Assembly (NCBI RefSeq): GCF_014647035.1
Contig: NZ_BMOK01000005.1
Location: 62,001 to 126,000, forward strand
Origin: Sporolactobacillus putidus
Lineage (GTDB): Bacteria; Bacillota; Bacilli; Bacillales; Sporolactobacillaceae
Direction: 5' to 3'
DNA length: 64,000 nucleotides
Position numbers and translations under genes: made by a program. The notes below the pieces were generated by a model. It did not search any database. It was not told the origin of the DNA and saw only the letters and a program-made list of their open reading frames with translations. Shown here in pieces: positions 17,841 to 25,382 of this stretch. Each line of letters opens with the position of its first letter. Position 1 is the stretch's first letter.

Positions 17841-18109
17841 GACAAGAACAACAATTTTAAAGGCATGGGACCTGTGAAATAAAGTTAAAAACGGCAACGA
17901 CCATTCATTTGCAACAGCAACAGATTATATTAACCTTCGTCCGTTAAAAAAAAGGCTTCGGATCTGAGAAGTACCGTATGTCCGGGTTATGGAGAGGTTT
18001 TGTCGATAAGAATCAAGAATCTGGAGAACTTGAAATAGAGGCGCAAATCAGAAGTCGCTCTCGTGCAGAAAAAGGATCCGGCCCAAGCCGGATCCCAGTG
18101 TCAGTCTGA
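17838..18109 (+). pseudogene. Probable frameshifted gene remnant
   Basis: Protein-like peptides sit in different frames: a short start MDKNNNFKGMGPVK (17838), then NGNDHSFATATDYINL in a second frame, then GFGSEKYRMSGLWRGF through IEAQIRSRSRA in a third. The last change falls at a run of eight A (17946-17953). The final frame runs through the terminator of the convergent gene. I do not recognise the ancestor. It may also be chance coding. Confidence 0.35.
18069..18095 (-). terminator. Terminator of the CMD-family gene
   Basis: Stem GGATCCGG/CCGGATCC with six-base loop; on the minus strand it is followed by TTTTTC. Confidence 0.85.
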
Positions 18110-18138
18110 ATAATATCAAATGTGTAAAATTGAATGGA

Positions 18139-18522
18139 CTATTGAATGATTTTACGGCTTTTAAACACTTCTTTTGCGACCGACACGGCATTAAGTACCC
18201 TTGGAAAACCAACATAAGGAATGCACTGAATAAATACTTCAATCACTTCCTCAGGTGTGACGCCAACATTTAAAGCACCGTTAATATGGACACGGAGCTG
18301 ATTCTCGGTTCCCCCCAGTACGGCGAGGCTGCTCAGGGTGACACATTCACGCTGCTTCAGATCGAGAGCAGGTCGTGTATAGATGTCGCCAAAGGCGAAT
18401 TCAATGATGAACTTGCCCAAGTCAGGGGCAAGTTCCTTTAAGGACTGAATGACTCTGTCCCCTTGCCGGCCGTCCACTTCCGCAAGTTTTTCCAGACCGA
18501 TTTCATAACGGGTTTTTTCCAT
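18139..18522 (-). CDS. Carboxymuconolactone decarboxylase family protein
   Basis: A 127-residue CMD-fold protein; the family includes gamma-carboxymuconolactone decarboxylase and AhpD-like peroxidase helpers. The conserved segment KQRECVTLSSLAVLGG, then LRVHINGALNVGVTPEEVIEVFIQ, is clear. Only one Cys (in RECV) is in the usual region, so the CxxC of AhpD is absent and redox activity is unlikely. The ATG at 18522 lies nine bases after AGGAG on the minus strand, while an in-frame ATG at 18531 abuts it. A MerR-type promoter and the divergent MerR gene are upstream. Function is unknown; a role in detoxification or aromatic metabolism is inference. Confidence 0.85.
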   Translation of the reverse strand: MEKTRYEIGLEKLAEVDGRQGDRVIQSLKELAPDLGKFIIEFAFGDIYTRPALDLKQRECVTLSSLAVLGGTENQLRVHINGALNVGVTPEEVIEVFIQCIPYVGFPRVLNAVSVAKEVFKSRKIIQ

Positions 18523-18552
18523 ATTTCTCATCTCCTGTTTTTGATATAATTG

Positions 18553-18583
18553 AGCATATATGCTGGAGCTTACTCCATGTCAA
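18553..18583 (-). promoter_or_regulatory. MerR-type promoter with 19 bp spacer
   Basis: On the minus strand TTGACA (18578-18583), 19 bp spacer, TATGCT (18553-18558). The spacer contains the inverted repeat TGGAG-N4-CTCCA (18564-18577). An overlong spacer with a central dyad is the hallmark of promoters activated by MerR-family proteins through DNA untwisting. It drives the CMD gene. Confidence 0.8.
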
Positions 18584-18602
18584 GGGAAAGGAGAAATGTG
18601 TT

Positions 18603-18995
18603 GTGTCCTACTCGATCGGTGTTTTTGCGGAACAGACAGGATTAAGTATTGACACATTGCGGTACTATGAGAAAGAAGGATTGATTTTCCCGCAAAGAGA
18701 CGAAAACAACAGGCGCATGTACACGGAAAACGATAAAACCTGGATCGCTTTTATCCTGAGACTCAAGGAAACAGCGATGCCGATCAGACAGATCAAAGAA
18801 TATGCCCGGCTGAGATACGCGGGCGATTCAACGACGAAAGAACGATTGGCTCTGCTTCAATCGCACCGGGCATTTATATTAAAAGAAATGGAACGGCTGG
18901 AAGAAAATTTAGGACACTTGGACGTGAAAATCGCTTCCTACAAACAATCGATCATTGAGCACGAAAAAGCCGATTCTGCGGCGGTCCAAAGATAG
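18603..18995 (+). CDS. MerR-family transcriptional regulator
   Basis: A 130-residue regulator: winged HTH at the N-terminus (IGVFAEQTGLSIDTLRYYEKEGL), then a long dimerisation helix (about 75-120). No Cys cluster follows, so it is not a metal sensor of the CueR/ZntR type; the AdhR/NmlR-like group is closer. The start is GTG at 18603 with AAGGAG nine bases upstream. It is divergent from the CMD gene, whose promoter bears a MerR-type dyad, so that gene is its probable target. Confidence 0.9.
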   Translation: MSYSIGVFAEQTGLSIDTLRYYEKEGLIFPQRDENNRRMYTENDKTWIAFILRLKETAMPIRQIKEYARLRYAGDSTTKERLALLQSHRAFILKEMERLEENLGHLDVKIASYKQSIIEHEKADSAAVQR

Positions 18996-19191
18996 ATGAT
19001 TCATCCTCAGACCGCTTCATAAATACCCACGCTTTACTGGCTCTGCTTCGGTAGAATAATTTTAATCAGGACAAAAGAGTTTAAGCAACTGAACGGCTTT
19101 TTTTTAAGCGGCTTGCATTTCAAGCTGTATTTTGACAAAAAATAAAGGGAACATTCGGTTGATAAAAGTCATCTTATTTCATGCAAAATGA

Positions 19192-19200
19192 TGCTATACT
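19192..19200 (+). promoter_or_regulatory. Extended -10 promoter of lemA-htpX
   Basis: TGCTATACT (extended -10 form TGN-TATACT), about 50 bp before the lemA start; no good -35 box is at the right distance. Confidence 0.45.
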
Positions 19201-19251
19201 TTGGTTGCAAGGACGTTTGACCACTTAAACAGAAGGGATGTGTCACATGCT

Positions 19252-19797
19252 ATGGCTACGATTATCATTATTGCCGTAATCGCGATCATTGTGATTTATT
19301 TCATCGTGTCGTACAACGGCCTGGTCAAGTATCGCAACTGGGTTCAGGAATCCTTCAGTCAGATCGATGTTCAGCTGAAACGCCGCCATGATCTGATTCC
19401 TAATTTAGTCGAAACGGTTAAAGGCTATGCCAAACATGAAAGAGAGACACTTTCCCGTGTTATTGAAGCGCGCAATCAGCTGATCAGCGGGACACCGCAG
19501 CAGCGAATTGAGGCAGACAATCAGATTGAAGGGGCACTGAAATCGATTTTCGCATTGGCGGAGTCCTACCCCGACCTGAAAGCCAATCAGAATTTCCTGC
19601 AGCTGCAGGAGGAACTGGCGACGACTGAAAATAAGGTTGCCTACTCGCGTCAGCTCTATAATAAAACGGTTAAGGACTATAACATCAAGCGGGAATCCTT
19701 CCCGACCAATCTTCTGGCCGGGATGTTCGGATTTAAAAAAGAGGAGCTGTTAACCATTCCCGAGACCGACCGCGATGTTCCGAAGGTCACCTTTTAA
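19252..19797 (+). CDS. lemA: LemA family membrane protein
   Basis: A 181-residue protein with one N-terminal transmembrane helix and an outside-facing start, followed by a helical-bundle domain. The family marks are YNGLVKYRNWVQESFSQIDVQLKRRHDLIPNLVETVKGY and the C-terminal region starting YNKTVKDYN. Its function is unclear; LemA is often encoded beside HtpX, as here with a 12-base gap, which suggests a role in membrane protein quality control. The ATG at 19252 begins the hydrophobic helix. Confidence 0.92.
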   Translation: MATIIIIAVIAIIVIYFIVSYNGLVKYRNWVQESFSQIDVQLKRRHDLIPNLVETVKGYAKHERETLSRVIEARNQLISGTPQQRIEADNQIEGALKSIFALAESYPDLKANQNFLQLQEELATTENKVAYSRQLYNKTVKDYNIKRESFPTNLLAGMFGFKKEELLTIPETDRDVPKVTF

Positions 19798-19809
19798 TGG
19801 AGGCCGGCC

Positions 19810-20700
19810 ATGCTGTATCAGCAAATTCAGCAAAATAAGCGGAAAACCTTCTGGCTCCTCGTGTTTTTCTGCTTACTGGTCCTGGCCATCGGATGGGCGG
19901 TCGGTTATTTTGCCGGTGGTGATTCCATCATCGGTATTGTTATAGCGGGAGTGATCCTTGCCTTTTATATTCCAGTGACGTTTGCCAGTGCGAAAGCGCA
20001 GGTGCTCGGAATGTCGGGAGCCAGGGAAATAAAAAAAGAAGACAATCCAATGGTGTTCAACATTGTTGAAGAACTGTCAATTGCCGCTAACGTCCCGATG
20101 CCGAGAATTTATATTGTGGATGATCCGTCTCCCAATGCTTTTGCCACGGGTATGAAGCCGGAAGCAAGTGTCATCGCTTTTACCACGGGTTTATTGGAAA
20201 GGTTAAACCGTGAGGAAATTGCCGGCGTCGCTGCCCACGAGTTTTCGCATATTCGAAACTATGACATCCGGCTGATGACGCTGTGCATCGCCCTGGTCGG
20301 CGTGATCGTGATTATTGCCGACTTCGGTCAGCGTATATTTTTCTGGGGCGGGGGCCGCGGCAATAAGCGTGATAACGGGAAGTCCAACCCAGTCATGATG
20401 ATTGTCGCGCTGGTTCTGATCATACTGGCCCCTCTTGCCGCAAGATTTGTCCAACTGGCTGTTTCCCGCAACCGTGAGTACCTCGCGGATGCTTCGGCAG
20501 TCGAGATCACACGTGATCCGCAAGGGCTGATTAACGCCCTGGCCAAGATCAGCAGCGATACGAATGGGTTGAAAGATGTTAAAGAAGCGACGGCATCTAT
20601 GTACATTGCAAATCCTTTTGGCCAGAAACGGAAAAAAATGAATTGGTTTGCGACCCATCCTCCGATTGAGAGCCGGATCGAACGGTTAAGGAAAATGTAA
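19810..20700 (+). CDS. htpX: Membrane zinc protease HtpX
   Basis: An M48-family membrane endopeptidase of 296 residues that degrades misfolded membrane proteins. Zinc motif HEFSH (near residue 142) is followed by the third ligand Glu in NREYLADASAV. Four hydrophobic segments are seen: two at the N-terminus (15-60) and two flanking a Gly/Lys-rich loop after the HExxH. The ATG has GGAGG 8 bases upstream. It forms an operon with lemA. Confidence 0.95.
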   Translation: MLYQQIQQNKRKTFWLLVFFCLLVLAIGWAVGYFAGGDSIIGIVIAGVILAFYIPVTFASAKAQVLGMSGAREIKKEDNPMVFNIVEELSIAANVPMPRIYIVDDPSPNAFATGMKPEASVIAFTTGLLERLNREEIAGVAAHEFSHIRNYDIRLMTLCIALVGVIVIIADFGQRIFFWGGGRGNKRDNGKSNPVMMIVALVLIILAPLAARFVQLAVSRNREYLADASAVEITRDPQGLINALAKISSDTNGLKDVKEATASMYIANPFGQKRKKMNWFATHPPIESRIERLRKM

Positions 20701-20819
20701 AGCAACAGCAGATATTGGTTGGCAATAAAAAAATAAAGTCGTTTAAAATGGCAATAAAGTTGTTTTCTTTTGCTTTTGTACAGTAATCACGGAATGCGTC
20801 ACTTAATCCGAGAAATGGC

Positions 20820-20883
20820 ATAGTTAGAACCGACTTGCGGACAGTTAGAACCAACTTTGCCGTTGTTAGGACCAACTTTAAAC
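20820..20883. repeat. GTTAGAACCAACTT array, 21 bp period
   Basis: Three direct units of 21 bp, each built on GTTAGAACCAACTT, with small differences. It lies 120 bp after htpX and before the next terminator (21050-21080), so it is probably transcribed as part of the htpX 3' region. The sequence family differs from the other arrays but the period is the same. Confidence 0.85.
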
Positions 20884-21049
20884 TTGTGTTACCGATATTT
20901 TTAAACCATTTTATTTAAAAATGGAACAATTTCACAGCGTAGAAATGCGTGTTCATGGCTTCGTTATAAAACAACTTTATTGTCAGTTATCAACAGAGGC
21001 AATTTTGCAGTGCAATGCTCTATTTTTTATTGCTCTCTATCCTCAGTTT

Positions 21050-21080
21050 AGCGGGTCGATAAAAGCGGCCCGCTTTTTTT
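21050..21080 (+). terminator. Terminator downstream of lemA-htpX
   Basis: Stem AGCGGG/CCCGCT followed by seven T. It is the first clear terminator after htpX, about 350 bp beyond its stop. A short AT-rich stretch lies between it and the repeat array. Confidence 0.7.
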
Positions 21081-21132
21081 GCGGTTATGGAATATGCGTG
21101 AAAGAAAAGATAAAGGATCCCGCTTTTGATCA

Positions 21133-21771
21133 TTAAGGTTTGAACTGAGTGCGCAGCCAGCGCCGGATATCAATGACTTCATCAGCGGTGACTTCATGAC
21201 CGGCACGATATTCATGATAGTCGGTTTCAAAGTTCCCTTCTTTCAGGTAAGTATATAATGAACGACCGACTGCCAGAGGAAAAATCGGATCAAATTCGCC
21301 CTGAGCGAGAAAAAAAGATGGTTTTCTTTGTCCGTGAGTTTTTTTCTCCGCTTCAGAAATAAATTTCGGCAGACGGCCATTCAGAACGACAGCACCTGCA
21401 GTCTTATCCGGATAAAGCAAACTGTAGGATAAGCTCAGAATCGCTCCCTGACTGAATCCGAGAAAAAATAAAGGCTGTTCTGCCGAAAGTCTTTCTTTCT
21501 TTAAAGTATCGATCAAAAAACGATCAATGTCCGATAACGTTTTCGTTATGACCTCTTCCTCAGATCTTACCGAAAAGTCGGGAACATAATACGTGAAACC
21601 CGAACGAAAAGCAATGTTTCCCTGAATATTAATCTGCACGAAGTCGGCGGGATCATTGCTTGCGATCGAGGTTAAATCGTGATAGTTTGATCCCATGCCG
21701 TGCAGTGTGACAAGAATCGGTGTCGCATTCGTGATGGTGTCCGGCCTTTTGATTTTATATAAGCAGCTCAT
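21133..21771 (-). CDS. Alpha/beta hydrolase, carboxylesterase/phospholipase type
   Basis: A 212-residue cytoplasmic hydrolase. The oxyanion loop is LHGMGSNYHD, the nucleophile Ser is in GFSQG (residue about 117), the acid is Asp in QGEFDPIFP, and His is in AGHEV. The size and motif set match small dienelactone hydrolase or phospholipase/carboxylesterase proteins such as MhqD. The substrate is unknown. Its promoter carries an inverted repeat in the spacer (21798-21825), so it is likely repressed by an unidentified regulator. Confidence 0.85.
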   Translation of the reverse strand: MSCLYKIKRPDTITNATPILVTLHGMGSNYHDLTSIASNDPADFVQINIQGNIAFRSGFTYYVPDFSVRSEEEVITKTLSDIDRFLIDTLKKERLSAEQPLFFLGFSQGAILSLSYSLLYPDKTAGAVVLNGRLPKFISEAEKKTHGQRKPSFFLAQGEFDPIFPLAVGRSLYTYLKEGNFETDYHEYRAGHEVTADEVIDIRRWLRTQFKP

Positions 21772-21797
21772 TTTCCCACCTCTTTTTATTTACTATT

Positions 21798-21825
21798 ATT
21801 GTATTACTTACATAAAGTAAGTCAA
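21798..21825 (-). promoter_or_regulatory. Esterase promoter with inverted repeat in the spacer
   Basis: Minus strand TTGACT (21820-21825), 16 bp spacer, TACAAT (21798-21803). The inverted repeat ACTTAC-N5-GTAAGT (21806-21822) fills the spacer, a classic repressor position. Confidence 0.65.
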
Positions 21826-21860
21826 ACGATTATTCTTAATCCATGCCGGTATTGAAAAAT

Positions 21861-21905
21861 GTGCAAAAAGAGCCTGAGCAAGAAACGTTTCTTGCTCAGG
21901 CTCTT
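21861..21905 (-). terminator. Perfect 38 bp palindromic terminator
   Basis: The 38 bases at 21868-21905 are a perfect palindrome (arms AAGAGCCTGAGCAAGAAAC). On the minus strand it is followed by TTTTTGC, making a terminator for the phosphatase gene at 21934-22629. Confidence 0.9.
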
Positions 21906-21933
21906 GTATACGTCGGAACTTTCAAAAGGCCGG

Positions 21934-22629
21934 TCAGGGTAGAAGTTTTTCTCTGAGGGACGATATTTCATCGGAATTCAGGCCGATTTTTTGCAGATAG
22001 TTTGTGACATTGCCGTAAGTTTCAAAAAAATGATCGAGCGTTTTTTCCATATATTCCATATCAGAGCGGCCGTCATAGGAAGGGCGTTCCGGATGCTGTC
22101 TCAGACCTTCCCGCACTTTTAACCGAATATAGGTGTATGTGACCTGGTAGTCGGCCAGAATATCGCTGACACATACTCCGGCAGTCAGCAGAAGCAGCGC
22201 GGAAACCACACCTGTTCGATCTTTGCCTGCCGCACAGTGAATCAGGACCCCGCCTTCCTGTCCGGCGATAATCCGCATAATTTGCTGCATGATCGGAATA
22301 TCCGAGATAATTTTGGCGTACAAGGGAGGAACACCTGCCTTCGATCCCGGATCGCGATTGCCGATCGCAAACGGACAATGGTAGTAGTCAAAATCCGGTG
22401 CATGTTCAAAAGCACTCGGGACGCTTGTGATTTCCTCATCCGAGCGAAAATCGATGGCGGCGGTGACACCCAGCCGCTTCAGAAGTACAAAATCATCTGA
22501 AGTTAAGTCAACCGGCGCATCGCTGCGGATAATCCGGCCAAACTGTGTTGCCTTGCCATCAGCGGCGGGATAACCGCCCAGGTCCCGGGTGTTCAGTGTT
22601 GAGGATAATGGAATACGTCTTATTGACAT
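21934..22629 (-). CDS. Tyrosine-protein phosphatase-like protein (Y_phosphatase3) 1
   Basis: A 231-residue phosphatase of the Tyr phosphatase family 3 type. The P-loop HCAAGKDRTG holds the catalytic Cys and Arg, and TRDLGGY near the N-terminus is the conserved family start. Asp upstream in AIDFRSDEE is a conserved structural motif. No signal peptide is seen. Homologues act on phosphotyrosine or phosphoinositides in other bacteria; its target is unknown. GGAGG lies eight bases before the ATG. A paralogue is encoded divergently at 22975. Confidence 0.88.
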   Translation of the reverse strand: MSIRRIPLSSTLNTRDLGGYPAADGKATQFGRIIRSDAPVDLTSDDFVLLKRLGVTAAIDFRSDEEITSVPSAFEHAPDFDYYHCPFAIGNRDPGSKAGVPPLYAKIISDIPIMQQIMRIIAGQEGGVLIHCAAGKDRTGVVSALLLLTAGVCVSDILADYQVTYTYIRLKVREGLRQHPERPSYDGRSDMEYMEKTLDHFFETYGNVTNYLQKIGLNSDEISSLREKLLP

Positions 22630-22974
22630 CGCAGTACCTCCTTCTAATCCTATTTCCGATAAAAAAGAACGTTCATCTATCCATTATAAATCAATAATAT
22701 TGAAGAACCTTTTAATTTGGTGTAAAAGGTGATTGAACTGAGATTCAGTGACAACCATAAAAAGCGTGTCGTGCAGTTAACCTACACTTTTGCAGAGAAA
22801 ACTTAGGAACAAAAAGAAGAGGCGGGTTCGTGTTTAATCGATTATTTAATCCGAAGGATCACGATAAAAGTTTGACCCGTGATTAACAAAGTATCAATAA
22901 TAAGAATTGAAAAATTATGTTATGATGAATAAGAACAGCTGATTAAAAATGTCCGTATGTGAGAGGGGATGCCG
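22630..22974. other. Divergent intergenic region between phosphatases
   Basis: For the rightward gene an extended -10 TGTTATGAT is seen at 22918-22926; for the leftward gene TATAAT is seen on the minus strand at 22683-22688. No matching -35 boxes or convincing operators were found. The rest is AT-rich with no gene. Confidence 0.4.
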
Positions 22975-23751
22975 ATGGAGAGTATGGTAGTGTCGGAGCA
23001 GCTGCTTCCTTTAAAGGGAGCTTATAATTTTCGCGATATGGGCGGACTGAAAACACACGACGGGAGAAAAGTAAAGAAAGGTCTGATCTTTCGGTCGGCC
23101 GACTTGACCGGACTCACGGCAGAAGATATTCGGTACTTAAAAACGTTTGATTTCCGGCTGATCTATGATTATCGCGATAAGGCGGAGGCCGATCAGAGGC
23201 CGGATCCGCAAATCGGGCGGGAACGCCATGAACGCGTGGCCGTGAATGGTGAAGATAAAGCGACCGCTCACTCGGAATGGGAGCCGGAGACTTTCTATAA
23301 AACGTTCACGCGCGAGAAATTTACTCAGGTTTATGAACAAATGCCGATCCGGAATGCGTCCTACCGGAGAATGATGAGTCTGGTGGCGCAGCCGGAAAAA
23401 AATATGCCGTTTGTTCATCACTGTGCGGGCGGGCGCGACCGAACGGGTGTCGGAGCCATGCTTATTTTGACGACACTGGGTGTGCCTTTTGAAACGATTA
23501 TGGATGACTACATGCTTTCGAACCTGACACTCGTCGATTATCACAAGGAGCTTTTCGAAGAGGCTTCGCAATATCTTACGGGCAGGGCGCTTAAACAGTT
23601 TGAAGAGGACTTTTCGCTTCATGAAGAATTCCTTGAGGCTTCAATGGATTCAATTATTGCAGCATACGGGACTTTCGATCACTATTTGACAATGGAATTC
23701 AGAATCACGTCTGATGTGCGTGAGAGAATAAAAAACTTCTGCCTTGAATAA
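22975..23751 (+). CDS. Tyrosine-protein phosphatase-like protein (Y_phosphatase3) 2
   Basis: A 258-residue paralogue of the divergent phosphatase, with P-loop HCAGGRDRTG, family start YNFRDMGG and the DYRDKAEAD segment. It is longer in the middle, where an insert (about residues 85-120) precedes the P-loop. The ATG at 22975 is chosen because GAGAGGGG at 22961-22968 abuts an earlier ATG at 22969 but is six bases from this one. A terminator follows at once. Two divergent family members suggest a duplication followed by divergence; targets are unknown. Confidence 0.87.
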   Translation: MESMVVSEQLLPLKGAYNFRDMGGLKTHDGRKVKKGLIFRSADLTGLTAEDIRYLKTFDFRLIYDYRDKAEADQRPDPQIGRERHERVAVNGEDKATAHSEWEPETFYKTFTREKFTQVYEQMPIRNASYRRMMSLVAQPEKNMPFVHHCAGGRDRTGVGAMLILTTLGVPFETIMDDYMLSNLTLVDYHKELFEEASQYLTGRALKQFEEDFSLHEEFLEASMDSIIAAYGTFDHYLTMEFRITSDVRERIKNFCLE

Positions 23752-23760
23752 TTTTTGAAA

Positions 23761-23793
23761 GATTTTCCCGGGATGACGGGAGGGTCTTTTTTT
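23761..23793 (+). terminator. Terminator of phosphatase 2
   Basis: Stem GATTTTCCCG/CGGGAGGGTC (with G-U pairs) followed by seven T. Confidence 0.75.
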
Positions 23794-23976
23794 GGATAAG
23801 GTCTTGGAAAATGCGGGCAGGGTCTTTGATTAAGCGCGTTTATTTCAGCGGCTTCTACAATCGGTTCAAAGCTCGCTGTTTATGGGTACCATGCGGGCTT
23901 CCTGTCGGATCGAGTGCCCGCGGCGTTCCCTGATTGCCGGACATTCCGGTGGTTTTTTCTATTTGAAACATAAGCT

Positions 23977-24873
23977 TCATTCTTTTTCCTCTTTAAAATC
24001 AATAAATGACAAATCATCGAAACTCCTGTCATCAAACGGTTTCCAATCCGAAAGTGACAAATCATTGGCAAGATTGCAGTGAAACCAGATTAAATTCTGT
24101 GACAATCCTGGAGTAAAAAGGCACTGTAATCCGGTCCTGTTATCCCGCAGTATCGCCTGAGCTTCCCTGCCCTGCTTTCGGTTCCATCTGAGCAGGGAAT
24201 AATTTTTCAACTGAATAGGTTTTTCAGCCGGAAGAAGCGGTTTGATGGCCTTGCTGTACTGATTGAATAACTCATCGAGCATGATCGGGCGTTCCGAGAC
24301 GACCTGCGGGCACGGGTGATAATAATCGCCGTTCTTGTTCATTTTTCCGAACTTCGGAATACCGGACGCTTCGATTTGCTGCAGCCATAAATCTTTAATC
24401 TCCCGAAGGTGCCGCCAGCCTCTTCGGTGATTGACTCCCCAACCGAGAAGGATCCACGGATGAACCTGAAGTTCGCCGGGTGTGACCAGGGATTCGGTGA
24501 CGGTGATTTTATGGCTGTCGACGAGTGATTCGAATGTATCGATCGCCGTTTCTGCGTTCGTTTCCTGCAAATTAAATAAATTAAAAATCTGAAACCGGCC
24601 TTCGATCATCGGATGGTCATTGTGGATTTTTTCAATCAGCCGGATTAACTGATCCATAGTGGGATCCGGCTGGATGCGGCCCATTGCCGCCCCTAATGTC
24701 TTCAGTCGGGCGTCTAAATCCGGATTCAGTTTGTTCGGGTGTGCTGAACCTGGATTCAACATGAGTGCCGCCCCAAGGGATTTTTTAGATTTCCCCCATT
24801 GCATGTATGCCGACGTTCTGAACGTTTTTCCGTGGCGCAGGACAAACGATCCGAAAGCTTTTGCCTGGTTCAT
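23977..24873 (-). CDS. DUF1643-like protein
   Basis: A 298-residue soluble protein that seems to contain a DUF1643-type core: ALMLNPGSA near residue 40, FQIFNLFNLQET near 98, and a WGVNHRRGW segment near 148, matching the family pattern of N, LF and WG blocks. The C-terminal 120 residues (RWNRKQGREAQAIL, then an Asp-rich end SDWKPFDDRSFDDLSF) are not part of that core. The biochemical role is unknown. GGGGG lies upstream of the chosen ATG at 24873; a GTG nine bases earlier overlaps that site. Confidence 0.6.
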   Translation of the reverse strand: MNQAKAFGSFVLRHGKTFRTSAYMQWGKSKKSLGAALMLNPGSAHPNKLNPDLDARLKTLGAAMGRIQPDPTMDQLIRLIEKIHNDHPMIEGRFQIFNLFNLQETNAETAIDTFESLVDSHKITVTESLVTPGELQVHPWILLGWGVNHRRGWRHLREIKDLWLQQIEASGIPKFGKMNKNGDYYHPCPQVVSERPIMLDELFNQYSKAIKPLLPAEKPIQLKNYSLLRWNRKQGREAQAILRDNRTGLQCLFTPGLSQNLIWFHCNLANDLSLSDWKPFDDRSFDDLSFIDFKEEKE

Positions 24874-25062
24874 TCTGATCACCCCCTTTCATGATTATAG
24901 TATGTCCGACTGCTTATACCGCTTCTAATATAATCCTATTCTACCACTTGTTCTCTGATGTTAAGAATTAACCGTTTTCAAAAGCGGCGGATGTGGTCCG
25001 GACAAACTCGTCCGCCGGCTTAATAATCAGGATAGTTTTTAGTTTACAAGTTTGGCGAACTG

Positions 25063-25206
25063 GGCAGTCCGATGTCTGTCAAAAAAGGATGAGGTTCTGA
25101 TTGTTCGCACTTATTGATTTCGGATTGTTTACTGTCGATACTTTGAATTTTACTGATGATTATCAGCCATTTACCCCTGATTCTCTGCTCTTTACTGTCG
25201 ATTAAC
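25063..25206. repeat. TTTACTG-TGATT array (copy B)
   Basis: Units built on TTTACTGTCGATT with 20-21 bp period, led by ACTTATTGATT. It matches copy A (1866-2033) in unit order, apart from one unit missing here. It lies between the DUF1643-like gene promoter region and the terminator of the M16 peptidase. Confidence 0.85.
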
Positions 25207-25316
25207 GGGCTGTGTACTCCTGAAAATACATAGAAGCCGGCTTTCCCAGACATTATTTGGTGAAAAAACGGCCGCCTCTTCTGCCGGAATTTATCGGCGG
25301 AATTTCTTCACGCAGC

Positions 25317-25360
25317 ATAAAACGGAGCCACGGAAATTGTCCTGAGGCTCCGTTTTATTT
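25317..25360. terminator. Terminator of the M16 peptidase gene (bidirectional)
   Basis: Stem AAAACGGAGCC/GGCTCCGTTTT, with T-rich ends on both strands. Confidence 0.85.
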
Positions 25361-25382
25361 CTTTTATTTTAACGATAAGTTG

